NCBI RefSeq assembly: GCF_963678635.1
Contig: NW_026971149.1
Span: 806,001-870,000 of the forward strand
DNA length: 64,000 nt
DNA from: Symsagittifera roscoffensis
Lineage: Eukaryota; Xenacoelomorpha; Acoela; Convolutidae
Reading direction: 5' to 3'
Shown piece after piece: positions 20,761 to 30,678 of the stretch (position 1 is the first letter of the stretch; every line of letters begins with the position of its first letter). The notes under the pieces were generated by a model. That model was not told where the DNA came from and did no database searches. It saw nothing but the letters and a program-made list of their open reading frames with translations. The translations under genes were made by a program, and so were the position numbers.

Positions 20761-23700
20761 TTACTTTTGAAATTCCACTTTCTTTAAAATTTTAGATTGG
20801 GGGATGAATATTTTATAGTTTTTACGTGGTTGATTTCGGAGTCTTGTTGTTTTTCTATTTTCTGATTTGTCGATTTGTTCTTGGGGTATTATTTGTTCGG
20901 TCATTTTTCTATTTTTTCTTTGTTTTGGGGATTCTTTATGGTTTTGTATATTGTTTTTGGTGGCGGTTGGTTTTGTGTTTTGATTTTCGGTGGGGTTATC
21001 ATTTTGTTCTGTGTTTTTCAGATGTGGTTCATTTTGAATGATTTTTAATCCTGTGAAAGAATATAACTGAGTTAATTCGCGGAGTGCGTATTCTTTTGGG
21101 TAATAAGGTAGTAGGTTGTTTCGATGTTGAACGATTTCTTTTTTGTTTGAGTCGGTAATTTTATATGTGACATCAGTGGGTTTTGCAATTATTTGGTATG
21201 GTCCTTTTCGAAGGGGTTGTAATTTTTTAGAAATTCCTTTTTGAGTATTAAAATTAGGTATTAAAACAAATGTTCCAATTTTTAATTCGGAGGCTGGTGT
21301 AAAACGTGAATTGATTTGTTCATTAATGTTTTGTCTTTGTAATAACTTTTTTGTTATTTTTTGATAAATTTCATTGTGTTTTTTATCTCTATTTAGAATC
21401 CATTCGGTGTGTGTACCGGAGGCTAGTTTAAGAATTTGTGGGTGATGAAAATGATCTTCATCGTGTGTATGTAAAGGTAGGTTATAACAAATTGAGTCTT
21501 TATTTGGTTGACAATAACCTTGTGCGTTTTTATGAGAATTTGCTGTAAACATTATTGGTTTGCGTGACTTTTGGTTAAAAACCATTTCATATGGTGACAT
21601 TCCTAAAGTTGTCGTTATTTGTGAATTATATGCTAAGGGAAATAATTTTACATCTGCTGACCATTCGGTATATTTTGTATCATTTCCGTTGATGATACAT
21701 CTAAGATATTCTTGTAATGAACGGTTCATACCTTCGACTAAGCCGTTTGTCCAAGGTGCATGAGATGTACGTGGTTTGTGTTTAATGTTATATAAATGAC
21801 ATAGTGTGATAATTTCATTATTTATGAATTCTGTACCGTTGTCTGTAACTAAAATTTCTGGTAGTCCGAATTTTGCTATCCAGTGTTCATAGAGTGTTGT
21901 GTAAGCGTAATAAGCGTTACAATGTGGTACTGGGTTAAGTGCTACATAATGTGTAAATGCGTCAACAATTACCATAATGTAGGAGTTTCCTTCGGATGAG
22001 GGTGAGATTGGTCCTTTGGTATCAAATGAGATACGATGATTAAAGTACAAACTTTGTCCTTTAAAATCTTGTTTTTGTGCTATTTGTTTTTGATTTGGGT
22101 AAGGTTTATTTAGTTGACATACTATACAATCATTGCATAGTACTTTTATCCAAATTGGTGCATTTGGGAAGTAAAAATTTTGTATAAAATTTGAATATGT
22201 TTTTTCTGATCCAGAGTGTCCTTTAATATTTTGCGTATGTGAAATATTAAAAGCTATAAGAATCATACTTAAAGGGAGACATGGAACTGTAGATTCATTC
22301 AGGTTATACTCTAAAAGGTCTGTATTTTCGTTAATTGTTGTATTATTGAATTTTCGAAAATATCGGAGGAGTGTTTTATTTCCTAAAATAGTTGTATCTG
22401 CCTTGACGGGTTTAGTTTTATATTTGTGCCATGATTTTAGTTGTCTAATTATCGGGTCAAGATTTTGATATTGTTTCAGTGTTGAAATTGTAATTGTTTC
22501 TGTTGGAGGGAGAAAAATGTTTTCAATTTCGAATTTAGATAAGGGTATTGTATCAAGTGGGTCGTGAAGGTCAAAAACTTGATTTATTGTGTATTTTGAA
22601 TCATTTGTTTGTGGTCCTGATAAATTTATTTTATCAGTTAAATCTTCTTTTTCAATTAGTGGAAAAAGGTCTTTTTTAGGCGGGTGTTGTTTTGTTCGTT
22701 TTTGTTGGGTGTTATTTTTTATCCATTGAGAATATGGGATTGGTTTGAAAGTTGATGTTCCAAGTAGATCAACTTCATAATGATTATTTTGACAATCTAA
22801 ATAAAGTGGGAAATGTTGTAAACTATTTATTTGTGATTGTTCAATATCAGTTTTTACTGCATATTTGCATTCCAATCGGGGTGATGTTTCGTTTTCTGCA
22901 AGGTAGAATTTTATGTTTTTGGGTATTTCAACTGTTGTTTTTCGTGTAAGTAATTCAGGTGGTGTATTTCGACTTAAGGTGTCTGGTAATGCAAGATTTT
23001 TTCCTGCAGTCCAAACTATATGTAAGTTTGGAAATTTCATTAGAATTAGTTGAAATCTGTAAACTCGGTGGTTTGGGTTAGATTTTTGTGTAAAGAGAAA
23101 GATGATTGGTTTATGGTCTGTGAATAAAACTGTGGGGTGTTTTGATCCAAGTATCAGAAATTCATATTCTGTCAGTGTATATATTATGGCTGTACATTCT
23201 CTCATTAGAGTTGAGAGTCGTAGCTCTGCTTGAGTGAATAATCGAGAATTTGCTGATATGAGGTTCATTTTATTTGTACCATTATGTGATTGTAATAGTG
23301 CTGCACCGATGCCAAAGTTCGAAGCATCGCACATTGCATAAAATGGTTGATTTGAATCTGGAATTGTGTTTGAAATTTGTTCAGTTAAAAGTTTCTTTAT
23401 TTCTTCAAATCGTGTTTGATGTTCTGTGTTCCATTCAAAATTATTTTGTTGTCTAAGGATGTTATAAAATGGTCGTAGATATAATTGCATTTTATAAACA
23501 TATTTACTTAAAAAGTTTAACATTCCAAGAAATTCTTGGATTTTCTTTTTATTTGTTGGTGGTTGAAGTTTTTGAATAGCGTCAATGCGTGATTTCAATG
23601 GAGTGATTGTTTTTCTCTCTATATTATGTCCTAAGAATTTAACTCTTGTTAAAAAGAAGTGTGATTTATCGGGGGCGGCCTTCAGATTTTCGTTCTGAAG

Positions 23701-26700
23701 TATTTGGTGATATTTTTCTAAAACATTGAACATTTCGTCTTTTGTTTGTGATTGCATAAAAACATCGTCTAAATAGGTGATTGCGTTTTTCTTGAGTATT
23801 AGTGGTCTAAAAATTTTGCTCATAAAAGCTGAAAATGCTGCTGGTCCTATGGATATTCCATAGAATAAGCGGTTGAATTCATATTGTTGGTTTCCGATAA
23901 CAAATTGTGTTAAACGTCGTGATTGTTCATCTAGTGGCATTTGATTGTATGCACTATTCATATCGGCGGTTGTAAAGTATTTGCCGTTTATTTTTGTTAA
24001 AATAACTTGTATTGGTTCAATGGGCCAATTACATTTTGATTCATCTATAAGTGAATTGAGGTATCTAGCATCGAGAACGATTTTTAATGATTCTCCTTTA
24101 GCTAGAATGATAACAGGGTTGATAAATGTGTTGCCTTTTGGTTGTTCTTCTTTGTTTACTGGTGATATAATGTTGTATTGTTCTAAAATGTCGAGTAATC
24201 TGTTCACTTTATCATGTAAGTGAATTGGTACTTTACTTGCTCTTTGTTTTTTGAAAACTGCGTCTGGTTTTAACGGGAGATGTAGTGATGAACTGATTTT
24301 TCCAACATCGAATTTTGATGTTGCATAAACTGATGAATATTCAATTAGCTGTTTGGCTAACTTTTCGAATTCGTCTTGTGTTATTTGTGAATGTTGGAAA
24401 TTAAACATTGTTAAAAATTTCTGTTGGTCCTCTGTGTAGTTACTTATGTTGAATGTAGGTTTGAAATATGGAGTTTTTGTGAAATAATCCGTATTTCTGT
24501 TTTCGTTACTTATTATATTATTTATAGATAATTCTTCATTAAGAATTGTAGATTGGCAAATATCTAATAATTGGAGTATATTATTTACGCGATAGGCTTT
24601 TTCGTGTATTGGTGATATTGTAGCGTTGGTTTCACAATATCCTAAAAGTCCTAAAGGTAATGTTACTTGGTAAGGTGTGTTGTTATAGACATGTAAGGAA
24701 ATGATATCTGAATTCGAATTTTTCAAATATTTTATGGATGAGATTGTGATTTTGAAAAATTTGTGAATAGGTTTGAATTCAAATTCTGACATATAAAATT
24801 TTTGTTTGTTTTGTTCTTTATCATATTGGTGAACTTGTTTGATTGAAAAATTATAGATATTTCCTGATAGTGGTTTCAAGTGTTTTCTTTGTTGGTTAAA
24901 TATCGGGTAGAATTTTGAAAAGAATGGTGGTTGTTTATTTAATCTTTGAAAAAATGTTAAGGATGTTTCTTTTGTTTTCGTATATTTATCTTTGATTAAT
25001 ATTTTACTATTTAGTATGTTAATTGTTGGTATATACTTCGAAATAAATGGTATTCCAATGATATTATATTTAATATCAGTGATATGGAATATTTGTTTAA
25101 ATGGCTTATTTAAAATTTTGCTTTGTTCCATTGTTCTGGTGGGGAGGAGAAATAATTGGATTTTTCCGTAGTTTATCAATGTTGATCCTTGTGCTGTTGC
25201 TAACTTACTGGAGGTTTCAAGAGGTGTTAGCTTTGGGTGTAAAGTTTTTATTTCATTCCATGTGGGGATGTTTATTATGTTTGATTCTGCTCCTGAATCA
25301 ATTAAAAAATCTATTTCAAGGTCTGGTGGTTGAAATTCTTTATTTCTTGGGCTTCCTAAGAGAAATGGTATTGTCCAAATTTTTTCTTTGGGTTGTTCTT
25401 TTTGTATATTTTGATAAATGTGGTTTGTATTCAAGCATTTTGTTTTGATATTTTTATTGGTTTGATTTGTAGTGTTAATCTCATTTGTTTCTTGCGTCGT
25501 TAGTGTGGAATTTATGGGTGTAGTGTAATAATTTTGAAGAAATTCTGATTGATTTTCATATATGTGTGATGAAAAGGGTTGTTCATATATGACAGATTCA
25601 TAGTCATTTTCGACTTTTATCATATTGATAGAAAGAGTGTTTTCAGTATCACTTTCTGAATCTGATGATGTACAGTTTATTTGATTGAGTTGTAACGTAT
25701 CAGTTACTGTGTCATCAATACCTGGAGGGTCTGATGTTGTTTCTGGATTAGACTGTACTTGATTGATTTGTCTTTGATGTTTAGGTGTACTACTTCTGTG
25801 GCGATTATTAGAATTATTATAGTTATTATTATTCCGGTGTGGTGATTGGGAATAATTTCTATAACGATTATTATAACTTGAGTGTCGATTTTGTGAATTA
25901 TTTCGCGATCTGTTTTGGTAATTATTGTTTGGTCTGTTATAGTTCGATCTATTATATGAGTTATTCCTTGATCGATTGTTCGGGTAATTCTGGTTTCGGT
26001 TGTTTGAATAACTTCTATTTCGATTATAGGAGTAGTTTCTATTCCTATTGTATGATGAATTTCGTGATTGGTTGTTTGGATAGTAGTTATTTCTTGATTG
26101 GGAATTAGATCTAGAAACAAATCGTTGTGTATTTGAATTTGATCTGGAGTAGTTATTTCGACTATTTGGTCTATTGTAGTGATTTTGTGATGAATTATAC
26201 GTGTTTCTTCGTTCTGGTGATCTTCCTCTATAACTTGAGTTATATGGTGATTGATTTCTTGTATAGTTTGTATTGTTCGGGAGTGGTTTTCCTGAAATGT
26301 TGTTGCTGTGGACTGTTTTGTTCGGTAGATTTTGATCTTTTTTCATGTATTGATAGAATGATTTATTTGGTTCTTTATATTTTTGAGGTTTATTTTGATT
26401 GTCTTGCTGTTTTTGTCTACATTCGGAAATACTATGTCCGTATCGTCGGCAATAATTACACCATTTTTTGAAAGATGGTTTGCCTTTGAAGTTTGGGTTC
26501 TTTTCGTAAATATTGAGTATTTCAGTGATTTTTTCAACGAGGTCTGTTTCTGATTCCTGTATATTATTAATATTAGTGGGAGTCGTTTCAATTCTGTTAA
26601 CGTATTGTAATTTCAGATTTTCCGTTTCTTCTAGTTTCATCGTGATTTCTGCTTGTTCTAATTTGTCTACTAGTTTTCGAAAATCTAAATCGGGTTCTCG

Positions 26701-28983
26701 AATTGAAGAAGGATGGGATGCTCTCTTTTTTATTGCTATTTTCCTTAATTGTGGTGTTAAGGTCATCATTAAGATTTCTGTCATCTTTGTGTTTTTATAG
26801 TCGTGCGTATTTAGTGAATATGCTTTTCGAACTAGTGTTTCGATTCGTACTGCTATTTGCTTGATGGTTTCGTTTGGTAATCTGCGAATTTCATTACATA
26901 AAACTCTTTGTTGTTGTTTGTTTCTTTCGGAGTCAAACATTTTTGAAAATTCCTGTGTAAATCTTTTCCAATTTGATTTTATTTCTAGAGGTAGTACTGA
27001 AAACCATTTTTGGGCTGCGCCATCTAAGGTTGTTTGTATTAACGCTGTGCGTCGATGTATCCAATTTTGATGTAGTGGCGTATTAATTGGTTCAGGTCCA
27101 ATATTTAAAATCAGGTTTGCTGTTACTGCATTTAAATAATCTTCTACAGAGTATTCAGGGTCTGTTCCTGTGAAAACCATTAAAGGTTTGTTTGATGTTA
27201 TTGATGATCCACCCATAAGGTATGGATTCATTGTCATTTGTAATGATTCTGCTGCATTTGGCATTTGAGAAAAATTTGAAAGTTGGTTTCTTGTTATTTC
27301 ATGTTGTTGGAGATAATATGGGAGTGGTATTTCATTTTGCATTTGTGATGGTTGATACGAGTGTGCAGTCATTGGATTTTGTTGTTGAATTGGTTGAAAA
27401 GATTGTGTATTAATTGGATTTTGTTGTTGAATTGGTTGTTGATGTTGTGCATCTATTGATTGTGGAGAAAAATTTCTATGATTTGTACGTGTTCTCTGTA
27501 TTCCTTGTCTACGATATTCTTGAGTATTTTGTGCAAATATATCTGGTTGTAAGAAATCATCATCTGAGGATAAATAATCCATTTGATAAGATGTCTGTTT
27601 TTTATTTTTATTTTGTTGAAAAAATGGGTAATTTTCACTGTGATCCTGTGGAGGATTTGTTTGGAAATTTATTGAATTAGGTTGGGTCATTGGGTTATCC
27701 CAATTTCGAGATCTTGTATATTGGTTAAAATTTCTTTGTGGTTGATTATATGTTTTTGATGGATGTGTATAATTATAATTATGGTCTGTAAAGTTGTTTC
27801 TAGTGAATGTTTTGCGTGTTTTTGATGGTATTGTCATGGGTCTGTATGTTTGGTAATCCATATGTGAATATTTAGGAGCAACCGAAGGTTTAACGGTTGA
27901 TTGTAAGGTTACCTGTGTTTGTGAAGGATTTGTATTTCTTGGTGTTGTTAAATTTGGGCGTATTGGTGAAATACTTTGTTGTGTAGTTGTTGTGTGTACA
28001 ATTTCTTCATTTATGAAGTGTGATGGTGTCTGGATATCTTGTTGAGTAAGATTCCTAGTTCCATTGAGGTTTTCATTGTGTATAACTGTAGAGTTTAAAC
28101 TATTATTTTGTGTATCGGGCAAAAATGTATTATAGTTTAATGGTGTTGCATCAATGGTTAATGGTATTACTTTTACATAATCTCTTATGTAAGATATCGT
28201 ACTTATTGCTTGACTTGAGATTGATTGTGGGAAGCTTATAAATGCGGGATGAGACCATTCGGGGTCCCAAACATAATCTGATTGTTCTGTGATAGCGGTA
28301 TCATCGTTCGAGTTTTGGGGTCTAAAATTTTTTCTTGCTTGTGCAATTAAATCAATATTGTGTGTGAAATAATCTATTATGAACCATGCCAAAATTTTTT
28401 GTAGATCGTGTTTTGTATGTTGTGAAACGTCGTCTTTCGTGAAATTTTCTTTAATGATGTTTAAATAACTAGAGAGTAGTGTGATTTCATGTCGTACTTT
28501 CAAATGTTTGGATGTTTCTGTCGGTGAGACATTTGTTATTGGGATTTCGTTTTCTAATATCGAAATATAACTATATATTATTGCGAAAACTTCATTGGTG
28601 AATATGGAGTTTGCTCTTTGTGAGTTTTGATATTGGATGCTTTTTATATATTCTGAAAAAACTTTTGAAAATTCTAAATCAAGATCGTCTGTTTGAATTG
28701 TATATTTTCTATTATTATGGTTTGGTGAGGTGAATTCTATGGAGTAGATTCCATACTGTTGTGTTATGTTGCATATATCTTTTAAGTAGTGGTCTATGAT
28801 TTGTCTTTTGATTTTTACATCTGGGAACTCTGTTTTACATGGACTAATTCCGGGTTCAAATAAATTTAATAGTAAATTTTTGCAAAATATATGCTGTCCT
28901 CTATCAGTGGTTGCATCTACTATAAAAGGAAAGATTTCATCATCATCTGGACTTTCTTCACCTGGAGTGTGCGTTGAGCTCAT
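20761..28983 (-). CDS. gag-pol: Gag-Pol polyprotein, fused in one frame
   Basis: One open frame of 2740 codons with no shift or stop. Residues 1-590: unknown N-terminal part, then Gln/Asn/Tyr-rich disordered sequence (HQQPIQQQNPINTQSFQP). About 600-790: Gag capsid-like region (AQKWFSVLPLEIKSNWKRF). About 840-855: zinc knuckle CNYCRRYGHSISEC. About 900-1080: very Asn/Ser/Arg/Tyr-rich tract. About 1229: protease DSGA. About 1640-1810: reverse transcriptase with YLDD near 1736. About 1885-2000: RNase H (DASNFG, TDHKP). About 2245-2285: integrase zinc module (HxH and CNDCIVC). Asp near 2320, Asp near 2382 (TDNG) and Glu near 2416 (VEGMN) form the DDE triad. A GPY/F-like module follows near 2590 (RKGPYQI). 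All catalytic residues looked for are present. The reverse transcriptase has FYGISIGPAAF where most relatives have a PFGL-type motif. The length is about 1.5-2 times that of typical Gypsy Gag plus Pol, because of the low-complexity Gag. Confidence 0.95.
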   Translation of the reverse strand: MSSTHTPGEESPDDDEIFPFIVDATTDRGQHIFCKNLLLNLFEPGISPCKTEFPDVKIKRQIIDHYLKDICNITQQYGIYSIEFTSPNHNNRKYTIQTDDLDLEFSKVFSEYIKSIQYQNSQRANSIFTNEVFAIIYSYISILENEIPITNVSPTETSKHLKVRHEITLLSSYLNIIKENFTKDDVSQHTKHDLQKILAWFIIDYFTHNIDLIAQARKNFRPQNSNDDTAITEQSDYVWDPEWSHPAFISFPQSISSQAISTISYIRDYVKVIPLTIDATPLNYNTFLPDTQNNSLNSTVIHNENLNGTRNLTQQDIQTPSHFINEEIVHTTTTQQSISPIRPNLTTPRNTNPSQTQVTLQSTVKPSVAPKYSHMDYQTYRPMTIPSKTRKTFTRNNFTDHNYNYTHPSKTYNQPQRNFNQYTRSRNWDNPMTQPNSINFQTNPPQDHSENYPFFQQNKNKKQTSYQMDYLSSDDDFLQPDIFAQNTQEYRRQGIQRTRTNHRNFSPQSIDAQHQQPIQQQNPINTQSFQPIQQQNPMTAHSYQPSQMQNEIPLPYYLQQHEITRNQLSNFSQMPNAAESLQMTMNPYLMGGSSITSNKPLMVFTGTDPEYSVEDYLNAVTANLILNIGPEPINTPLHQNWIHRRTALIQTTLDGAAQKWFSVLPLEIKSNWKRFTQEFSKMFDSERNKQQQRVLCNEIRRLPNETIKQIAVRIETLVRKAYSLNTHDYKNTKMTEILMMTLTPQLRKIAIKKRASHPSSIREPDLDFRKLVDKLEQAEITMKLEETENLKLQYVNRIETTPTNINNIQESETDLVEKITEILNIYEKNPNFKGKPSFKKWCNYCRRYGHSISECRQKQQDNQNKPQKYKEPNKSFYQYMKKDQNLPNKTVHSNNISGKPLPNNTNYTRNQSPYNSSYRGRSPERRNTYNSSQNHYNRPNSRNNYSRSNSNTQRFVSRSNSQSRNNYYPNNQSRNSSYNRNRNYSYNRNRSYSNNRNQNYPNNRSRNNSYNRSNYNRPNNNYQNRSRNNSQNRHSSYNNRYRNYSQSPHRNNNNYNNSNNRHRSSTPKHQRQINQVQSNPETTSDPPGIDDTVTDTLQLNQINCTSSDSESDTENTLSINMIKVENDYESVIYEQPFSSHIYENQSEFLQNYYTTPINSTLTTQETNEINTTNQTNKNIKTKCLNTNHIYQNIQKEQPKEKIWTIPFLLGSPRNKEFQPPDLEIDFLIDSGAESNIINIPTWNEIKTLHPKLTPLETSSKLATAQGSTLINYGKIQLFLLPTRTMEQSKILNKPFKQIFHITDIKYNIIGIPFISKYIPTINILNSKILIKDKYTKTKETSLTFFQRLNKQPPFFSKFYPIFNQQRKHLKPLSGNIYNFSIKQVHQYDKEQNKQKFYMSEFEFKPIHKFFKITISSIKYLKNSNSDIISLHVYNNTPYQVTLPLGLLGYCETNATISPIHEKAYRVNNILQLLDICQSTILNEELSINNIISNENRNTDYFTKTPYFKPTFNISNYTEDQQKFLTMFNFQHSQITQDEFEKLAKQLIEYSSVYATSKFDVGKISSSLHLPLKPDAVFKKQRASKVPIHLHDKVNRLLDILEQYNIISPVNKEEQPKGNTFINPVIILAKGESLKIVLDARYLNSLIDESKCNWPIEPIQVILTKINGKYFTTADMNSAYNQMPLDEQSRRLTQFVIGNQQYEFNRLFYGISIGPAAFSAFMSKIFRPLILKKNAITYLDDVFMQSQTKDEMFNVLEKYHQILQNENLKAAPDKSHFFLTRVKFLGHNIERKTITPLKSRIDAIQKLQPPTNKKKIQEFLGMLNFLSKYVYKMQLYLRPFYNILRQQNNFEWNTEHQTRFEEIKKLLTEQISNTIPDSNQPFYAMCDASNFGIGAALLQSHNGTNKMNLISANSRLFTQAELRLSTLMRECTAIIYTLTEYEFLILGSKHPTVLFTDHKPIIFLFTQKSNPNHRVYRFQLILMKFPNLHIVWTAGKNLALPDTLSRNTPPELLTRKTTVEIPKNIKFYLAENETSPRLECKYAVKTDIEQSQINSLQHFPLYLDCQNNHYEVDLLGTSTFKPIPYSQWIKNNTQQKRTKQHPPKKDLFPLIEKEDLTDKINLSGPQTNDSKYTINQVFDLHDPLDTIPLSKFEIENIFLPPTETITISTLKQYQNLDPIIRQLKSWHKYKTKPVKADTTILGNKTLLRYFRKFNNTTINENTDLLEYNLNESTVPCLPLSMILIAFNISHTQNIKGHSGSEKTYSNFIQNFYFPNAPIWIKVLCNDCIVCQLNKPYPNQKQIAQKQDFKGQSLYFNHRISFDTKGPISPSSEGNSYIMVIVDAFTHYVALNPVPHCNAYYAYTTLYEHWIAKFGLPEILVTDNGTEFINNEIITLCHLYNIKHKPRTSHAPWTNGLVEGMNRSLQEYLRCIINGNDTKYTEWSADVKLFPLAYNSQITTTLGMSPYEMVFNQKSRKPIMFTANSHKNAQGYCQPNKDSICYNLPLHTHDEDHFHHPQILKLASGTHTEWILNRDKKHNEIYQKITKKLLQRQNINEQINSRFTPASELKIGTFVLIPNFNTQKGISKKLQPLRKGPYQIIAKPTDVTYKITDSNKKEIVQHRNNLLPYYPKEYALRELTQLYSFTGLKIIQNEPHLKNTEQNDNPTENQNTKPTATKNNIQNHKESPKQRKNRKMTEQIIPQEQIDKSENRKTTRLRNQPRKNYKIFIPQSKILKKVEFQK

Positions 28984-29425
28984 TTTTTCGTTCGATGACT
29001 GTTAATATGTAATTATTAATGTGTCGAATTGGTTGATTCCAATTGTATAAATGTACTGGTTTGTGTTTATACTGCTTTTTTATTCTTCTTTTTCCTCTTT
29101 TTGATGAATTTGAAGTTGTTTCTGAGTCAGAAAAATATAATTGATCGTGAAGTGGGTAATTTTTATCTATTGATTCTTTTAGTTTGTAAAGTTCGTCTAA
29201 ACTGTTGGTTTCTGATTCTGAAAATGCGTTTCGATTTTTTGAAAATCTTTTTCGTGTTATTTGTCTTTGTTTCGTTATTATTTTTCTTTTTAGTGTTTGT
29301 CGTTTTGTTCGAATGTATCCTACTGTTTGTGTATGAGGTGTGATTACAAGGTCGTATTTTTTGTTATCTATTTCACAATTGTGTAAAACGATTGTTTGTT
29401 TATTTCCTAGGTTTTTAAATGACAT
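28958..29425 (-). CDS. 155-residue basic ORF overlapping the start of gag (element)
   Basis: This ORF lies directly upstream of Gag-Pol on the element strand and overlaps its first 26 bases in another frame. It is rich in Lys and Arg (KRQTLKRKIITKQRQITRKR) with a Ser/Asp/Glu segment (FSESETNSLDELYK), so RNA binding or nuclear targeting is conceivable. No known domain was recognised. Being the first ORF after the leader, it would be translated first on genomic RNA, with Gag-Pol reached by leaky scanning or reinitiation. A frameshifted N-terminal extension of Gag is an alternative. Confidence 0.55.
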   Translation of the reverse strand: MSFKNLGNKQTIVLHNCEIDNKKYDLVITPHTQTVGYIRTKRQTLKRKIITKQRQITRKRFSKNRNAFSESETNSLDELYKLKESIDKNYPLHDQLYFSDSETTSNSSKRGKRRIKKQYKHKPVHLYNWNQPIRHINNYILTVIERKNELNAHSR

Positions 29426-30658
29426 AAGGTTTAGGATGACGGATGCAAAAGGTTGTTAAATGGTTTCTATTTTCTTAAACTGTTAGTTCTTACGATTTTT
29501 TGGTTAGCTTAACCTGGGTCTGTTTGTTCAGGGTTGGAGAGAAAAGTATATCGATTCCGAAGAATGATTTTTTACTTTCTCGTGGCTAGTATAAGTTAAG
29601 GTGTTAACTTACTTAATCTTACTTAGGGGTAGTGATTGTGTTCAAGGGTTGGAGAATAGTAAATCGATCCACAAGGTTCAGGTATAATTAGAACGCGAGT
29701 AGTTCGTTAGATACTATTTTAAACTTACTAAGTCTAAGATTTATCCTGGGTCTGGTAAGAGGGGGGGTCAAGTGAAGGATGAATAACCGAAGTTCTTCAC
29801 TGTTTATCCTAATTTGAATGATTAGTTTTGTTTAAAAATTTCTATTAGTCTTAGGTCTTTAGAAAGGGTTGGGTAGTGAATCGACGTTTGAGGTCGTTAG
29901 ACACTAATTAAGTGGGTGGGGGAGAACAAAGTTGTTCTGTTTGATCCAAGGATAAGCCTTGATGATCAAATTTGAAATTTAATTAAGTAGAAAATGATTT
30001 AAGATCCAAGGATAAGCCTTGATGATCTGGTTTTAAAATTAAGTGAATTTAAGTTTTAATAAAATTTTAAATGTGTGTAAAGGAAAGATTTAGTGTTTTG
30101 ATGATATTAGTGGGTTTATGATTGCTGTTATGTTTTAGGTGATGGAGCTGGAACAACAGGATGATTTATGATTACTAACCATTTATTGTCATGCTACTAA
30201 TTTTTATTTTTATTTTTCAATAAATATTTTTCAAACATGTTTTGTATATTACTGCAGAGTTTTAGGAAAACGATCTTAGATCTTTTTATCAATCGTTATT
30301 GTATATTAATAATTTTGTTTAGCGCCTGAAATGATTTTGAAGATTAGCTTCAAGGTTTTATGTTTGCAAATGAAAATCTAAATTCATTGCCAGTAGTATT
30401 CTAAATATAAAAGTTTGTTCTGGTTTTTGCTTAACTATCATATAGCTATATGGCAAATTTCTACTTTGTCGTATGTCGTCTCTGGTTCGAGGTCTTCTTC
30501 CAATTCCGGGTAGTTCTGTTATGGTTCGGAATATTGGCTCTGATCTATTGAGTCGTAGAGACATTTCGATTAAATTATTGTCGTATAACATTTTGTAAAT
30601 GTTTTTGTCTAATTTCTAATCTATTTTGGTTAATTCTAAGCTATTAAGGTCTTGTTCG
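29426..30658 (-). promoter_or_regulatory. Leader region of the LTR element
   Basis: About 1.2 kb between the primer site and the first ORF. It contains an exact 25-bp direct repeat (29943-29967 and 30003-30027, core CCAAGGATAAGCCTTGATGA). Three loosely matching blocks start with GGGTTGG and contain a central ATCGA (about 29531, 29647 and 29868). There is also an 8-bp palindromic pair, TAAGTTAA and TTAACTTA (29592-29611). Such repeats could be packaging, insulator or transcription-factor sites. The function is not shown by the sequence. Confidence 0.45.
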
Positions 30659-30676
30659 AGACTTATGGTCGCACCA
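30659..30676 (-). other. Candidate tRNA primer binding site
   Basis: Two bases inside the 5' LTR, the element strand reads TGGTGCGACCATAAGTCT, then CGAAC. A TGG complementary to a tRNA CCA end, followed about 18 bases later by a complement of the T-loop (TTCGAGA), is what a tRNA primer site should show. I could not match it to a specific tRNA; it differs from the common Lys, Leu, Ser and Arg primer sites. Confidence 0.5.
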
Positions 30677-30678
30677 GA

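Noticed and set aside
20826..29343. Many plus-strand ORFs of 60-115 codons opposite Gag-Pol
   Set aside because: They are antisense shadows of a 2740-codon frame in AT-rich DNA; rich in Phe, Leu and Val, with no domains.
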